This document shows, piece by piece, positions 17,332 to 26,052 of a stretch of 36,240 nt of DNA. The translations under genes were made by a program, and so were the position numbers. The DNA is taken from positions 1 through 36,240 of the forward strand of contig ONCT01000029.1 of NCBI GenBank assembly GCA_900316395.1. The letters are read 5' to 3'. The number at the start of each line of letters is the position of its first letter. Position 1 is the first letter of the stretch. Below the pieces are notes generated by a model that worked only from the letters and a program-made list of their open reading frames with translations, had not been told where the DNA came from and searched no databases. The stretch comes from an uncultured Lachnospiraceae bacterium. GTDB taxonomy: Bacteria; Bacillota; Clostridia; Lachnospirales; Lachnospiraceae.

Positions 17332-18135
17332 ATGTCATATGCAAGCGATGTGAAGGAAGAATTGTATGCTGTAATAGATAAGGCGAGACATTGTCAGATT
17401 GCAGAGCTAGCTGCAATTGTAGGGCTTTCTAATAAGACTAAGGAAGTTGATGGGAAGAAGGTAATTGTTCCCGAAGGCGACCAGGATAATTTGTACAAGA
17501 AGTACAATGTCCTAACTAAGAAGCTCAATGATTATTATGATTATGACAACCCTCTTATCACACAGCAGACCTGTTGCAAGAGAGCCTATATAAGAGGCGC
17601 ATTTCTAGCAGCAGGAACAATGAGCAATCCTAACAAGTCATATCAATTCGAGATTGTCACGCGAGATGAAGATCAGGCGAAGCATTTGAAGGACACAATT
17701 AAGGCTTTCGATATTAATCCTAAGATTGTACGCCGAAAAAATCATTTTGTGGTATACTTAAAAGAAGGTTCGGAAATAGTTGAGATACTTAACGTGATGA
17801 AAGCGCATAAAGCCCTTATGGACTTAGAGAATGTAAGGATTGTAAAGCAGATGCGCAGTAGTGTTAACAGGAAGGTTAATTGCGAGACAGCTAATATAAC
17901 CAAGATGATTAACGCATCAGTTAAGCAGATAGAAGATATAGAGTATATTGAGAAGACCATAGGACTTAGTAGTTTGCCTGATTCTCTCGCAGAGATGGCT
18001 ACTGTCAGACTAGAATACCCCGATACTCCCCTTAAGGATTTGGGGAATTATCTGGCAACGCCAATTGGCAAAAGTGGAGTGAATCATCGCTTACGAAGAA
18101 TTAGCGAAATAGCAAAGAAGCTTAAGGAGGAGTAG
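17332..18135 (+). CDS. whiA: DNA-binding protein WhiA, shortened N-terminal domain
   Basis: WhiA is a conserved Gram-positive DNA-binding protein with a LAGLIDADG-like N-terminal domain and a C-terminal helix-turn-helix; it is linked to cell division and chromosome segregation. The 267-residue protein matches WhiA from CCKRAYIRGAFLAAG (81-95) to the end, including VNCETANITKMI and the C-terminal GKSGVNHRLRRI of the DNA-binding helix-turn-helix. Before residue 81 only the opening (SDVKEELYAV, CQIAELAAIVGLS) and a short bridge are present. From memory of Bacillus WhiA (about 316 residues, CCKRSYLRGAF near 122), about 40 residues of the first LAGLIDADG half are missing. GGAGG precedes the ATG and can pair with CTCC a few bases upstream. 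The Crh-like gene follows after 3 bp, the usual whiA-crh order. Confidence 0.92.
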   Translation: MSYASDVKEELYAVIDKARHCQIAELAAIVGLSNKTKEVDGKKVIVPEGDQDNLYKKYNVLTKKLNDYYDYDNPLITQQTCCKRAYIRGAFLAAGTMSNPNKSYQFEIVTRDEDQAKHLKDTIKAFDINPKIVRRKNHFVVYLKEGSEIVEILNVMKAHKALMDLENVRIVKQMRSSVNRKVNCETANITKMINASVKQIEDIEYIEKTIGLSSLPDSLAEMATVRLEYPDTPLKDLGNYLATPIGKSGVNHRLRRISEIAKKLKEE

Positions 18136-18138
18136 TTA

Positions 18139-18393
18139 ATGAAGAAGGAAGTTGCTGTAAAAATGTCAGAAGAGTTTGGGGCAACACCTATTGCACACCT
18201 TGTGCAATTAGCTAACCAGTACGAGAGTAGAATCTATATTGAAATTGATTCTAAGAAAGTTAATGCAAAATCAATTATGGGAATGATGAGCCTTGTGTTG
18301 ACAGAAGGCCAGAACGTTATTATAGCTGCTGAAGGACCTGACGAAGAGGATGCATGTAACGGATTAGAAGAGTTTTTTCACAATAACATTTAA
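18139..18393 (+). CDS. crh: Crh-like HPr paralogue (no phospho-histidine)
   Basis: An 84-residue HPr-fold protein. In a gapless alignment to Bacillus HPr (from memory), the catalytic His15 position is Gly14 and Arg17 is Thr16, while Pro18 is kept as Pro17. Thus it cannot carry PTS phosphate from Enzyme I. The regulatory-serine segment KSIMGMMSL is fully kept, with Ser45 equal to HPr Ser46. This is the logic of Bacillus Crh, where His15 is Gln: a regulator phosphorylated only by HPrK that then binds CcpA or other partners. The position directly after whiA (3 bp apart) is the conserved crh location. The symbol is assigned by this analogy; some databases would name it simply HPr family phosphocarrier protein. 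Confidence 0.8.
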   Translation: MKKEVAVKMSEEFGATPIAHLVQLANQYESRIYIEIDSKKVNAKSIMGMMSLVLTEGQNVIIAAEGPDEEDACNGLEEFFHNNI

Positions 18394-18405
18394 TGGTGGG
18401 TATTA

Positions 18406-19293
18406 ATGGAAAGACTTTTATTTATATTTAATCCCCATTCAGGTAAAGGGCTGATTAAGAATTCCCTTGTGGAGATAGTAGATACCTTCGTAAGAGAGGA
18501 TTATGAGGTTACTATATATACCACTCAGGCCCCTAAGGATGCGACGGATAAAGTAATTGATAGTATTGAGAACTACGATAGAATTGTATGCTCTGGTGGT
18601 GACGGAACCCTTGATGAGGTTATTACTGGGGTAATGAAGTCTAACAGAAGGGTTCCTGTAGGATATATTCCAGCAGGCTCTACTAACGACTTTGGTAGTT
18701 CTCTTGGAATAGATAAAGAGATGGAGCGTTCTGCTAATATCGCTGCCAAGGGAGACTTGTTTCCTTGTGATATAGGCAAGTTCCAGGACGACTACTTTGT
18801 ATATGTAGCCGCATTTGGCATATTTACAGAGACCAGCTATGCAACACCTCAGAGACTTAAGAATGCATTAGGTCACGCCGCATATATTCTAGAAGGAATT
18901 AAGCAGGTTAACAATGTGCCAAGCTATCATCTGAAGATAGAATATGACGAGGGCGAAATCGAGGATGACTTCATATACGGAATGGTTACGAATTCCTTGT
19001 CCGTTGGAGGATTTACAGGAATAATTAAGGGTGAGGTTGGACTTAGCGACGGTGTATTCGAAGGCTGCTTCGTTAAGACACCTAATAATCCATTAGAGCT
19101 TAATGACACATTAGCTTATCTAACTGGCCTTAAGAAGAACTCTGACCATGTATACACCTTCCAGAGCAGCCGCTTCAAGATAAGCTGCGAGGAAGAACTG
19201 CCTTGGACTCTTGATGGAGAGTACGGTGGCGACCATTCTGAGGTTGAGATTAGTAATTGTCATGAGGCAATAGATATACTTGTTGAGGAATAA
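18406..19293 (+). CDS. Diacylglycerol kinase-like lipid kinase (YegS/BmrU family)
   Basis: A 295-residue member of the DAGK catalytic-domain family, which phosphorylates diacylglycerol or related lipids at the membrane and recycles them into phospholipid synthesis. The N-terminal LFIFNPHSGKG, the nucleotide-binding G64-GDGT68 with the following LDEVITGV, IPAGSTNDF, and the C-terminal LPWTLDGEYGG are the family's ordered motifs. The start has a weak GGTGGG ribosome binding site. It follows the Crh-like gene after 12 bp and probably belongs to the whiA operon. The real lipid substrate is not predictable; undecaprenol, sphingoid and diacylglycerol kinases share this fold. Confidence 0.9.
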   Translation: MERLLFIFNPHSGKGLIKNSLVEIVDTFVREDYEVTIYTTQAPKDATDKVIDSIENYDRIVCSGGDGTLDEVITGVMKSNRRVPVGYIPAGSTNDFGSSLGIDKEMERSANIAAKGDLFPCDIGKFQDDYFVYVAAFGIFTETSYATPQRLKNALGHAAYILEGIKQVNNVPSYHLKIEYDEGEIEDDFIYGMVTNSLSVGGFTGIIKGEVGLSDGVFEGCFVKTPNNPLELNDTLAYLTGLKKNSDHVYTFQSSRFKISCEEELPWTLDGEYGGDHSEVEISNCHEAIDILVEE

Positions 19294-19331
19294 GGCACAT
19301 TTGCTAGAACAAATTTGGAAATAAAGCGTTA

Positions 19332-19360
19332 TTGCTAACATTTTACATTTAGGATATAAT
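19332..19360 (+). promoter_or_regulatory. Sigma-A promoter of fba
   Basis: TTGCTA (19332-19337) and a perfect TATAAT (19355-19360) with a 17-bp spacer lie 35 bp before the fba start; AAGGAGG follows close to the ATG. The TATAAT box and ideal spacing fit a strongly expressed glycolytic gene. Confidence 0.7.
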
Positions 19361-19395
19361 TATTAACGATATTAATATTAAAGGAGGAATTTCAC

Positions 19396-20259
19396 ATGAT
19401 AGTTAATGCGAAAGAGATGTTACAGAAGGCTAAAGCAGGACATTATGCTGTTGGTCAGTTCAATATTAACAACCTAGAGTGGACTAAGTCTATTCTTTTA
19501 ACAGCACAGGAGTGCAACTCACCTGTAATCTTAGGTGTATCTGAGGGTGCTGGTAAGTATATGACAGGCTTTAAGACTGTTGCAGATATGGTTAAGGCTA
19601 TGGACGAGGAGCTTGGAATCACAGTTCCTGTTGCAATTCACTTAGACCATGGTACATACGAAGGATGTTACAAATGTATCAAGGCTGGCTTTACATCAAT
19701 TATGTTCGACGGTTCTTCACTTCCAATTGATGAGAACGTTGCTAAGACTAAGGAATTAGTTGCAGTAGCTCATAACCTTGGACTTTCAATTGAGGCAGAG
19801 GTTGGAGCAATCGGTGGCGAAGAAGACGGCGTTGTAGGACAGGGCGAATGTGCTGATCCTGATGAGTGTAAGTCTGTTGCTGACCTTGGCGTAGATATGC
19901 TTGCTGCTGGTATTGGTAATATCCATGGCAAATATCCAGCAAACTGGGCAGGTCTTTCATTCGAGACATTAGATGCAATCCAGCAGAAGACTGGTGAGAT
20001 GCCACTTGTTCTTCATGGTGGTACAGGTATTCCAGAAGATATGATTAAGAAGGCTATTGACCTTGGAGTATCTAAGATTAACGTTAATACAGAGTGTCAG
20101 TTATCATTTGCTGCAGCTACAAGAGAGTACATCGAAGCAGGCAAGGATAACGAAGGTAAGGGTTATGACCCAAGAAAGCTTCTTGCACCTGGTGCTGAGG
20201 CAATCAAGGTTACTGTTAAGGAGAAGATGGAATTATTCGGCTCTGTTAACAAAGCATAA
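19396..20259 (+). CDS. fba: Class II fructose-bisphosphate aldolase
   Basis: This zinc enzyme splits fructose 1,6-bisphosphate into dihydroxyacetone phosphate and glyceraldehyde 3-phosphate in glycolysis. The 287-residue protein has H82-LDH85 (Asp and zinc His) followed by GTYEGC, the IEAEVGAIGGEEDG segment with further metal ligands, GNIHGKYP, and the phosphate-binding LHGGTGIPEDMIKKAI and KINVNTECQ. Length and motif order are those of class II aldolases of the GatY/KbaY-FbaA group; fructose-bisphosphate is the usual substrate in Clostridia, tagatose-bisphosphate the alternative. It is flanked by its own promoter and a strong terminator, so it is likely a single-gene transcript. Confidence 0.96.
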   Translation: MIVNAKEMLQKAKAGHYAVGQFNINNLEWTKSILLTAQECNSPVILGVSEGAGKYMTGFKTVADMVKAMDEELGITVPVAIHLDHGTYEGCYKCIKAGFTSIMFDGSSLPIDENVAKTKELVAVAHNLGLSIEAEVGAIGGEEDGVVGQGECADPDECKSVADLGVDMLAAGIGNIHGKYPANWAGLSFETLDAIQQKTGEMPLVLHGGTGIPEDMIKKAIDLGVSKINVNTECQLSFAAATREYIEAGKDNEGKGYDPRKLLAPGAEAIKVTVKEKMELFGSVNKA

Positions 20260-20272
20260 TTTTGTTTTTAAT

Positions 20273-20304
20273 GGGTGCCACGATTTATCGCGGCGCCCTT
20301 TTTT
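20273..20304 (+). terminator. Rho-independent terminator after fba
   Basis: GGGTGCC (20273-20279) pairs with GGCGCCC (20292-20298). Four more positions extend it, with one A-C mismatch, to a TTTA loop, and six T follow directly. The frame of the next gene reads back through this stem, which helps to reject the longer gene start. Confidence 0.92.
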
Positions 20305-20334
20305 GTATTTTACATGAAAGGATTCATTAAGAGT

Positions 20335-22473
20335 ATGGAGAACAAATATATAGACGGCGAAGAATATATTGATGTAGCTGATATATTCGGGGAAAATGTG
20401 TTTAATGATGCTGTAATGAGACAGCGCCTCCCTAAGAAGACATATCAGAAGCTGAAAGAGACAATTCGATTAGGAGCTCAGCTTGATGTGGAGACTGCTG
20501 ATGTAATAGCTCACGAGATGAAGGAGTGGGCAATTGAGAAGGGAGCAACTCACTTTTCTCACTGGTTCCAGCCTCTTAATGGTATCACAGCAGAGAAGCA
20601 CGACAGCTTTATTTCTGCCCCAATGTCAAGTGGCAAGGTGCTTATGAGCTTCTCTGGCAAGGAGCTAATCAAGGGCGAGCCTGATGCCTCTTCCTTCCCA
20701 TCTGGAGGACTTCGAGCTACATTTGAAGCAAGAGGATATACAACATGGGATTGTACATCCCCAGCCTTTGTTCGTCAGGACGCTGCAGGTGCTACACTTT
20801 GCATACCTACAGCATTTAACACATATACAGGAGAGGCCCTGGATCAGAAGACACCTCTTCTTCGTTCTATGGAGGCTCTTAATGAACAGGCAATTCGTTT
20901 CCTTAGAATATTCGGCAATACGACTTCTAAGCGCGTTATACCTTGTGTAGGCGCGGAGCAGGAGTATTTCCTTGTAGATAGGGAAATGTACAATGCCAGA
21001 AAAGACTTAATATACACAGGAAGAACACTATTTGGTGCCATGCCTCCTAAAGGTCAGGAGATGGAGGATCACTACTTCGGCGCTATTAAGGAAAGAGTGG
21101 CTTCCTACATGAGAGATGTTAATAAGGAGCTGTGGAAGCTTGGAGTTACAGCCAAGACACAGCATAACGAGGCTGCTCCAGCCCAGCACGAATTAGCACC
21201 TATATATGAGCAGGCAAATGTGGCAGTTGACCACAACCAGCTTACAATGGAGACACTTAAGAAGGTGGCTGCGCGTCACAATATGTACTGCCTCCTTCAT
21301 GAGAAGCCATTTGCAGGTGTTAACGGCTCTGGTAAGCACAATAACTGGTCTCTTGTTACTGATGATGGTATCAATCTGTTTGACCCAGGTAAGACTGTTC
21401 ACGAGAATACTCAGTTCCTGCTTATGCTATGTGCTGTTCTCTCAGCCGTAGATAAGCATGCAGCCCTTCTTAGAGAGTCCGCTGCTGATATTGGTAATGA
21501 CCACCGTCTGGGCGCTGACGAGGCCCCACCAGCAATCATTTCCGTATATCTTGGAGCCCAGCTTACTGACGTATTAGACCAGCTAATTGACACTGGTACA
21601 GCCACACACTCTATTAAGCGTGAGAACATGGATACTGGTGTAAATGTGCTTCCTGAATTCAAGAAGGATGCAATGGACAGAAACAGAACATCACCATTTG
21701 CATTTACAGGAAATAAGTTCGAATTCCGTATGGTAGGTTCCCGTGATTCTGTTGGTGAGCCTAATATCGTACTTAATACAATTCTTGCAGAGAGCCTCTC
21801 TGATATATGCGACAGAGTAGAAGCAAGCGAAGATAAGGATGCAGAGATTCATGACATTATCAAGGAGCTTGCATCTAAGCATGAGAGAATAGTATTCAAT
21901 GGCAACGGTTACTCTCCTGAATGGGTTAGAGAGGCTGAGAGAAGAGGCCTTCCTAATATCCCATCAATGGTTGAAGCAATACCAGCATTAGTTAGCGATG
22001 ATTCTGTGGAATTATTCGAGAAGTTCAACGTATTCTCCAAGGCTGAGCTTGAATCAAGAGCAGAGATTGAATACGAGTTCTATGCTAAGACAATTAACAT
22101 TGAAGCTCGAACAATGGTTGATATCACAAGGAAGCAGATTATTCCATCAGTGATTGAATATACAACAAGACTTGCTAATTCAATTAATCAGGTTAGAAGT
22201 GCTTCTGACAAGGCAAATGTTGATGCACAGGAGGAAATTCTTGTGCAGGTATCAGATAACTTGAAGCTTGCCAAGGAGAAGCTTGATAATCTTGAGAAGA
22301 AGATTCCTGTTGCTAAGGATATTCTTGAGACTGATAAGAGAGCAATATACTTCCATGATGAGATTATGAAGGCTATGAAGGAGTTAAGAGAGCCTGTTGA
22401 CAAGCTGGAGATGCTTGTAGAAAAGAACGCATGGCCGATGCCATCATATGGTGACTTATTGTTTGGATTATAG
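20335..22473 (+). CDS. glnN: Glutamine synthetase type III
   Basis: This enzyme makes glutamine from glutamate, ammonia and ATP. At 712 residues it is the long type III form found in Bacteroidetes, Firmicutes and cyanobacteria rather than the ~440-residue type I. Motifs include HWFQPLNG, the [16 protein letters not shown] segment, [12 protein letters not shown] (metal-binding Glu), [25 protein letters not shown], and [16 protein letters not shown], followed by a C-terminal coiled-coil-like helical region (about 610-700). The frame is open from 20275, but that start falls in the fba terminator. ATG 20314 has no ribosome binding site, whereas ATG 20335 has AAAGGA about 12 nt upstream. A long hairpin (copy D) follows the stop. 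Confidence 0.95.
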   Translation: MENKYIDGEEYIDVADIFGENVFNDAVMRQRLPKKTYQKLKETIRLGAQLDVETADVIAHEMKEWAIEKGATHFSHWFQPLNGITAEKHDSFISAPMSSGKVLMSFSGKELIKGEPDASSFPSGGLRATFEARGYTTWDCTSPAFVRQDAAGATLCIPTAFNTYTGEALDQKTPLLRSMEALNEQAIRFLRIFGNTTSKRVIPCVGAEQEYFLVDREMYNARKDLIYTGRTLFGAMPPKGQEMEDHYFGAIKERVASYMRDVNKELWKLGVTAKTQHNEAAPAQHELAPIYEQANVAVDHNQLTMETLKKVAARHNMYCLLHEKPFAGVNGSGKHNNWSLVTDDGINLFDPGKTVHENTQFLLMLCAVLSAVDKHAALLRESAADIGNDHRLGADEAPPAIISVYLGAQLTDVLDQLIDTGTATHSIKRENMDTGVNVLPEFKKDAMDRNRTSPFAFTGNKFEFRMVGSRDSVGEPNIVLNTILAESLSDICDRVEASEDKDAEIHDIIKELASKHERIVFNGNGYSPEWVREAERRGLPNIPSMVEAIPALVSDDSVELFEKFNVFSKAELESRAEIEYEFYAKTINIEARTMVDITRKQIIPSVIEYTTRLANSINQVRSASDKANVDAQEEILVQVSDNLKLAKEKLDNLEKKIPVAKDILETDKRAIYFHDEIMKAMKELREPVDKLEMLVEKNAWPMPSYGDLLFGL

Positions 22474-22493
22474 AAATAATAAAGTGTAATGAG

Positions 22494-22589
22494 AGAGCCC
22501 TAGTGCCTCAGCAATAGAATTTACCCAACCGCCTCATACAGAAAATCGGCTTGTTGGATAAATTCATATTGCTAAAGCACCAGGGCTCT
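22494..22589 (+). repeat. Dispersed hairpin element, copy D (long form)
   Basis: A 96-nt hairpin with long, nearly continuous pairing: AGAGCCCT / AGGGCTCT, GTGC / GCAC, AGCAATA / TATTGCT, GAATTTA / TAAATTC, CCAAC / GTTGG, then GCC / GGC around the loop TCATACAGAAAATC. It lies between the convergent glnN and penicillin-binding protein genes, 20 nt after the glnN stop. It may end transcripts in one or both directions, but the family loop makes it part of the dispersed set rather than a plain terminator. Bases 22590-22684 hold nothing else I can identify. Confidence 0.85.
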
Positions 22590-22684
22590 TTGTGTACTGT
22601 ATTATATCTATCACCATATGATGGTCGGCTTGATGGATATTCCTTTGCTTTTAGAACAAGCAATTCTCCACCTTGATGGTCAAC

Positions 22685-25306
22685 TTAATGGGTGTGAGTA
22701 GTGTTAAAGTTAGTCGAATTCGTTGTATTAGTTGTGTTAGTTGAATTCGTATCGGTTGTATTTGTAGTCTCTGTCGTAGTTACAGTTGTCGTAACTTCCA
22801 CGTTAGATTGTCCATCATGGATTGTACAGTAGTTGGTGAAGCCATTAATGTCGTATAAGTAATCGCCATCGGCGCTGCCTGGGCTGCCGCCAATAATATA
22901 TACACTTGAGCTTGTGGATGGACAATATTCTGTAGCAATCTGCTGTGATTCATTACATATTGTTACTCCAATATGGTGGTCACAGGTTTCCTTCGGCTCC
23001 GTACCATTTGCAAAATATTCTGTAATTACCATACTTCCTCTTGGGTCGTTATCACAGACGCCTTCGATTGGTAATTTGCCAGATTTCTTACATACAGCCA
23101 TCTCTGTAATTCCGCTAGGCTTAACGAAATCCTTAAATGGCAGCTTCTCATGGATTCGCTTCATGGCTGCCTTCCATATTGCCTTAGAATAGCTTGTAGA
23201 GCCCTGTACAGCATTGTCATCATTACCACCCCAGATTACACAAGTATAATAAGGAGTAAAGCCTGCGAACAAGGTATCTCTGTTCTTAGTCGTTGTACCT
23301 GACTTACCAGCAACTGCCATACCATCGAAGTTAGCAGGAGTACCAGTACCCTTAGTCATAACATCCTCCATGGCGCTTGTAAGAAGCCATGCAGAAGTTT
23401 CCTTAAGAACGCTCTTAGTATCCCTGTCTCTATTATCAATAATTAGCTTGCCACTGTTGTCCTCAACCTTAGTATAGAAGGTTGGCTTGTAGTATTTACC
23501 CTGATTAGCAATTGTAGCGTATGCTCCTGTAAGTTCGAGGTTAGTAACACCATTTGTAATACCACCAAGGGCAAGAGCCTGGTTGTTATCACCACTTACA
23601 AGTGTTGTTATACCGAAATTCTTGGCATATTCCATACCCAATCCAGTACCAATCTTAGTAAGCGTCTTAACAGTTACAATATTGATTGAATCAGTAATAC
23701 CTTCTCTAAGAGTTGTAAATCCTCTAAATGAGAAGTCGTAGTTGTTAATTGACTGACCATTTGCGTAGCTCATAGGTGCATCGTCCTGAACTGTCGCAAG
23801 TGTCATATTAGCAGCATCAAGGGCAGGTGCATAAGCTGTAATAATCTTGAAGGTAGAACCTGGCTGACGTGTAATGTCTGTGGCTCTGTTAAGTGTCTTA
23901 GAGCCGTCCTTAGGTCCTCTTCCACCAACAAGGGCAACAACTGTACCGTTGTTATGGTCCATTACCGTAAATGCTACTTGTGGCTGAAGTGTATATGATA
24001 CAGTTTCGCCGCCTTCAGGGATAACATCACCTGGTCCCATTATTTCCTTCTTGTATTTCTCAATAGCTGCAGCCGCTGCCGCCTCAGAATCAAAATCAAT
24101 AGTGTAATTAGGATTAGCATTTTGATAATAAGAGAGCATTGTCTGGTCACTATAATTCTTCGTAGAACCATCAGCCTTATGTACTGTAAGCCTGTATGAG
24201 AAGCTTACCTTAGGCTTTGTAGGGTAGTTGTTCTGGTTATTGGCTTCCTCGTCACAGATTGCCTGAATTTCGCTATCCTGTGTTGAATATATCTTAAGTC
24301 CGCCGCTGTAAATCTTCTGATATGCCTCGCTTTCTGAGTAACCCTTTTCTTCCATAAGGTCATCAGCAAGCTGTTCTGTTAAGGCATCTACAAAATACGA
24401 AGTGGCGCCACTAGTAGTATTAGTACTGTTAATTGTTGAGATTCTGTCGTACACATCGTCATTTAATGCCTTTTCATATTCATCATCAGTTATATAACCC
24501 TGCTTAACCATTCTCTTTAGAACATCCTGCTGACGGGATTTGTTGTTCTTCGGATTAGTTATTGGGTTGTATTTTGAAGGGTTCTGTGTAATTGCAGCAA
24601 TAACTGCACTCTCTGACAAGCTTAAGTCAGATACAGGCTTATTGAAATATTTATTAGACGCAGCCTGTACACCAAGTGTATTAGAGCCTAAGTTAATTGT
24701 ATTAAGATAGTTCTCTAATATCTCATCCTTATCCATATAATCTTCGAGCTTAACCGCTAGGTACTGCTCCTGAATCTTACGGTTGAACCTCTCAATGAAG
24801 TTGTTCTCACTCATCCATTGAGTAAAATAATTATTCTTAAGTAACTGCTGGGTAATTGTACTACCACCCTGAGATTCTTTACCGAAGCTTATAAGCCCTG
24901 TAAATGCTGCTCTTACAACACCGATTAAGTCAACTCCGTTATGGTTATAGAATCGCTCGTCCTCGATTGCCACAAATGCGTGTTGCAAATCCTTAGGTAT
25001 GTTGTCTAATGCAGCGTGCTCTCTGTTAGCTCCAGAGGCAGCTAAGGTCTCAATCTCGTTACCATCCTTGTCATATACCTTAGACATATATCCTGTAGGA
25101 GATACATCTATCTCGTCGATGTCAGGACACTGAGCAATTAGAATAGTTGAATATATTCCAAATGCTACTATAAGAAAAAGGACAAATCCACATATACCAA
25201 TTGCTAGTGATTTCCCAAAGGTCCTATTGAACTTCTTCCTTGCATTATCTTGTTTACTGGATACATTGCGGGCACGATTATTTACATTTTTCTTGCCGTA
25301 ATTCAT
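22685..25306 (-). CDS. Class A penicillin-binding protein (transglycosylase/transpeptidase)
   Basis: A bifunctional peptidoglycan synthase, 873 residues, anchored by one membrane helix (about 33-57) with a basic cytoplasmic N-terminus. The glycosyltransferase-51 domain shows AIEDERFYNHNGVD and GGSTITQQLLKN; the transpeptidase domain shows S484-TFK, the SIN triad and K668-SGT. It resembles PBP1a/PonA. The ATG at 25306 is preceded by GGAGG, whereas the frame's earlier start at 25339 has no such site. The last ~40 residues are almost only Thr, Asn, Ser and acidic residues, ending in THTH, a low-complexity extracellular tail as seen in other Gram-positive PBPs. It is transcribed against glnN and divergently from the YigZ gene. 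Confidence 0.95.
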   Translation of the reverse strand: MNYGKKNVNNRARNVSSKQDNARKKFNRTFGKSLAIGICGFVLFLIVAFGIYSTILIAQCPDIDEIDVSPTGYMSKVYDKDGNEIETLAASGANREHAALDNIPKDLQHAFVAIEDERFYNHNGVDLIGVVRAAFTGLISFGKESQGGSTITQQLLKNNYFTQWMSENNFIERFNRKIQEQYLAVKLEDYMDKDEILENYLNTINLGSNTLGVQAASNKYFNKPVSDLSLSESAVIAAITQNPSKYNPITNPKNNKSRQQDVLKRMVKQGYITDDEYEKALNDDVYDRISTINSTNTTSGATSYFVDALTEQLADDLMEEKGYSESEAYQKIYSGGLKIYSTQDSEIQAICDEEANNQNNYPTKPKVSFSYRLTVHKADGSTKNYSDQTMLSYYQNANPNYTIDFDSEAAAAAAIEKYKKEIMGPGDVIPEGGETVSYTLQPQVAFTVMDHNNGTVVALVGGRGPKDGSKTLNRATDITRQPGSTFKIITAYAPALDAANMTLATVQDDAPMSYANGQSINNYDFSFRGFTTLREGITDSINIVTVKTLTKIGTGLGMEYAKNFGITTLVSGDNNQALALGGITNGVTNLELTGAYATIANQGKYYKPTFYTKVEDNSGKLIIDNRDRDTKSVLKETSAWLLTSAMEDVMTKGTGTPANFDGMAVAGKSGTTTKNRDTLFAGFTPYYTCVIWGGNDDNAVQGSTSYSKAIWKAAMKRIHEKLPFKDFVKPSGITEMAVCKKSGKLPIEGVCDNDPRGSMVITEYFANGTEPKETCDHHIGVTICNESQQIATEYCPSTSSSVYIIGGSPGSADGDYLYDINGFTNYCTIHDGQSNVEVTTTVTTTETTNTTDTNSTNTTNTTNSTNFNTTHTH

Positions 25307-25349
25307 AAAAACCTCCAATAATGTGATATTATATGTCATAGACTTCTAT

Positions 25350-25358
25350 ATTATACCA
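25350..25358 (-). promoter_or_regulatory. Extended -10 promoter of the penicillin-binding protein gene
   Basis: On the minus strand TG-G-TATAAT is a perfect extended -10 (TATAAT at 25355-25350). The -35 region is weak (TTTATA at 17 bp). The transcript would start near 25343, leaving a leader of about 37 nt before the ATG at 25306. Confidence 0.55.
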
Positions 25359-25384
25359 AAAAAATCGCATATTATAAAGAAGAA

Positions 25385-25434
25385 GTTACTTTAGGAGCCA
25401 ATGGATAAAGTTACTGGAGGAGCCAATGGATAAC
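25385..25434 (+). repeat. 25-bp tandem duplication of a ribosome binding site and start codon
   Basis: Two adjacent 25-bp units (25385-25409 and 25410-25434) differ at only three positions by eye. Each contains GGAG, then CCA, then ATGGATAA. The second ATG (25426) starts the YigZ gene. The first ATG (25401) is offset by one base in frame and opens a 10-codon ORF that stops at 25431-25433, overlapping the true start. The arrangement could allow translational coupling or reinitiation. Confidence 0.85.
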
Positions 25435-26052
25435 AATGTTGTAATCAAAGGTGAAGCAGCAGGAGAAGTAGTTGTTAAGAAATCACGTTTTATTGCTGCG
25501 CTTAAATTCGTAGAGACAACCGCAGAAGCTGACGCCTATATTAAGGACAAGAAGAAGCAGTATCACGATGCCAGACACAACTGCTCTTGCTATATTGTGG
25601 AGAACGGCATCGTATCGAAATCCAGCGACGACGGCGAGCCTTCAGGCACAGCAGGCCGCCCAATGCTAGAGGTTCTAGAGGGTGCAGGAATAACTAATGT
25701 TGTGTGCGTTGTTACAAGATATTTTGGCGGCGTCCTTCTTGGAACAGGAGGTCTTGTTAGGGCCTATCAGGATGCGGTGAAGGCCGCTTTAGAGAATGCA
25801 GCCCTGCTTAAGACTATAACCGTCAATGCCCTTAAGGTTACTGTTGACTATAATCAGTGGCCTCTAATTGAGAAGCTTTGCAGGGAGAATAACATTTCCA
25901 TGGAGGATACTGCCTACACTGAAAATGTTACATCAAGGCTAATGATTCCAATAGCAGATACAGACCGCATCGCTTCTGATATCATAGAACTAACAGGAGC
26001 CAAGGCAACAATTGTACGTGATGACGCCGAATATACTATATTTAGTGATTAA
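25426..26052 (+). CDS. YigZ/IMPACT family protein
   Basis: A 208-residue member of the IMPACT (YigZ) family, widely conserved and of uncertain biochemical role. The eukaryotic relative modulates Gcn2 and translation control, and bacterial members are suspected to bind RNA or nucleotides. The N-terminal domain carries the signature KSRFIA, YHDARHNCSCYI, SDDGEPSGTAGRPML and the VVTRYFGGVLLGTGGLVRAY segment. The C-terminal ferredoxin-like domain (from about 135) is present. The ATG has GGAGGAG seven bases upstream and sits in a tandem duplication of the translation start. A promoter for the next gene overlaps its stop codon. Confidence 0.93.
   Translation: MDNNVVIKGEAAGEVVVKKSRFIAALKFVETTAEADAYIKDKKKQYHDARHNCSCYIVENGIVSKSSDDGEPSGTAGRPMLEVLEGAGITNVVCVVTRYFGGVLLGTGGLVRAYQDAVKAALENAALLKTITVNALKVTVDYNQWPLIEKLCRENNISMEDTAYTENVTSRLMIPIADTDRIASDIIELTGAKATIVRDDAEYTIFSD

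Noticed and set aside
20275..20334. Longer glutamine synthetase start
   Set aside because: It begins inside the fba terminator and has no ribosome binding site; ATG 20335 does.
22590..22684. Possible small RNA or further repeat downstream of copy D
   Set aside because: Only a weak ACCAT / ATGGT pairing was seen; nothing else supports a feature.
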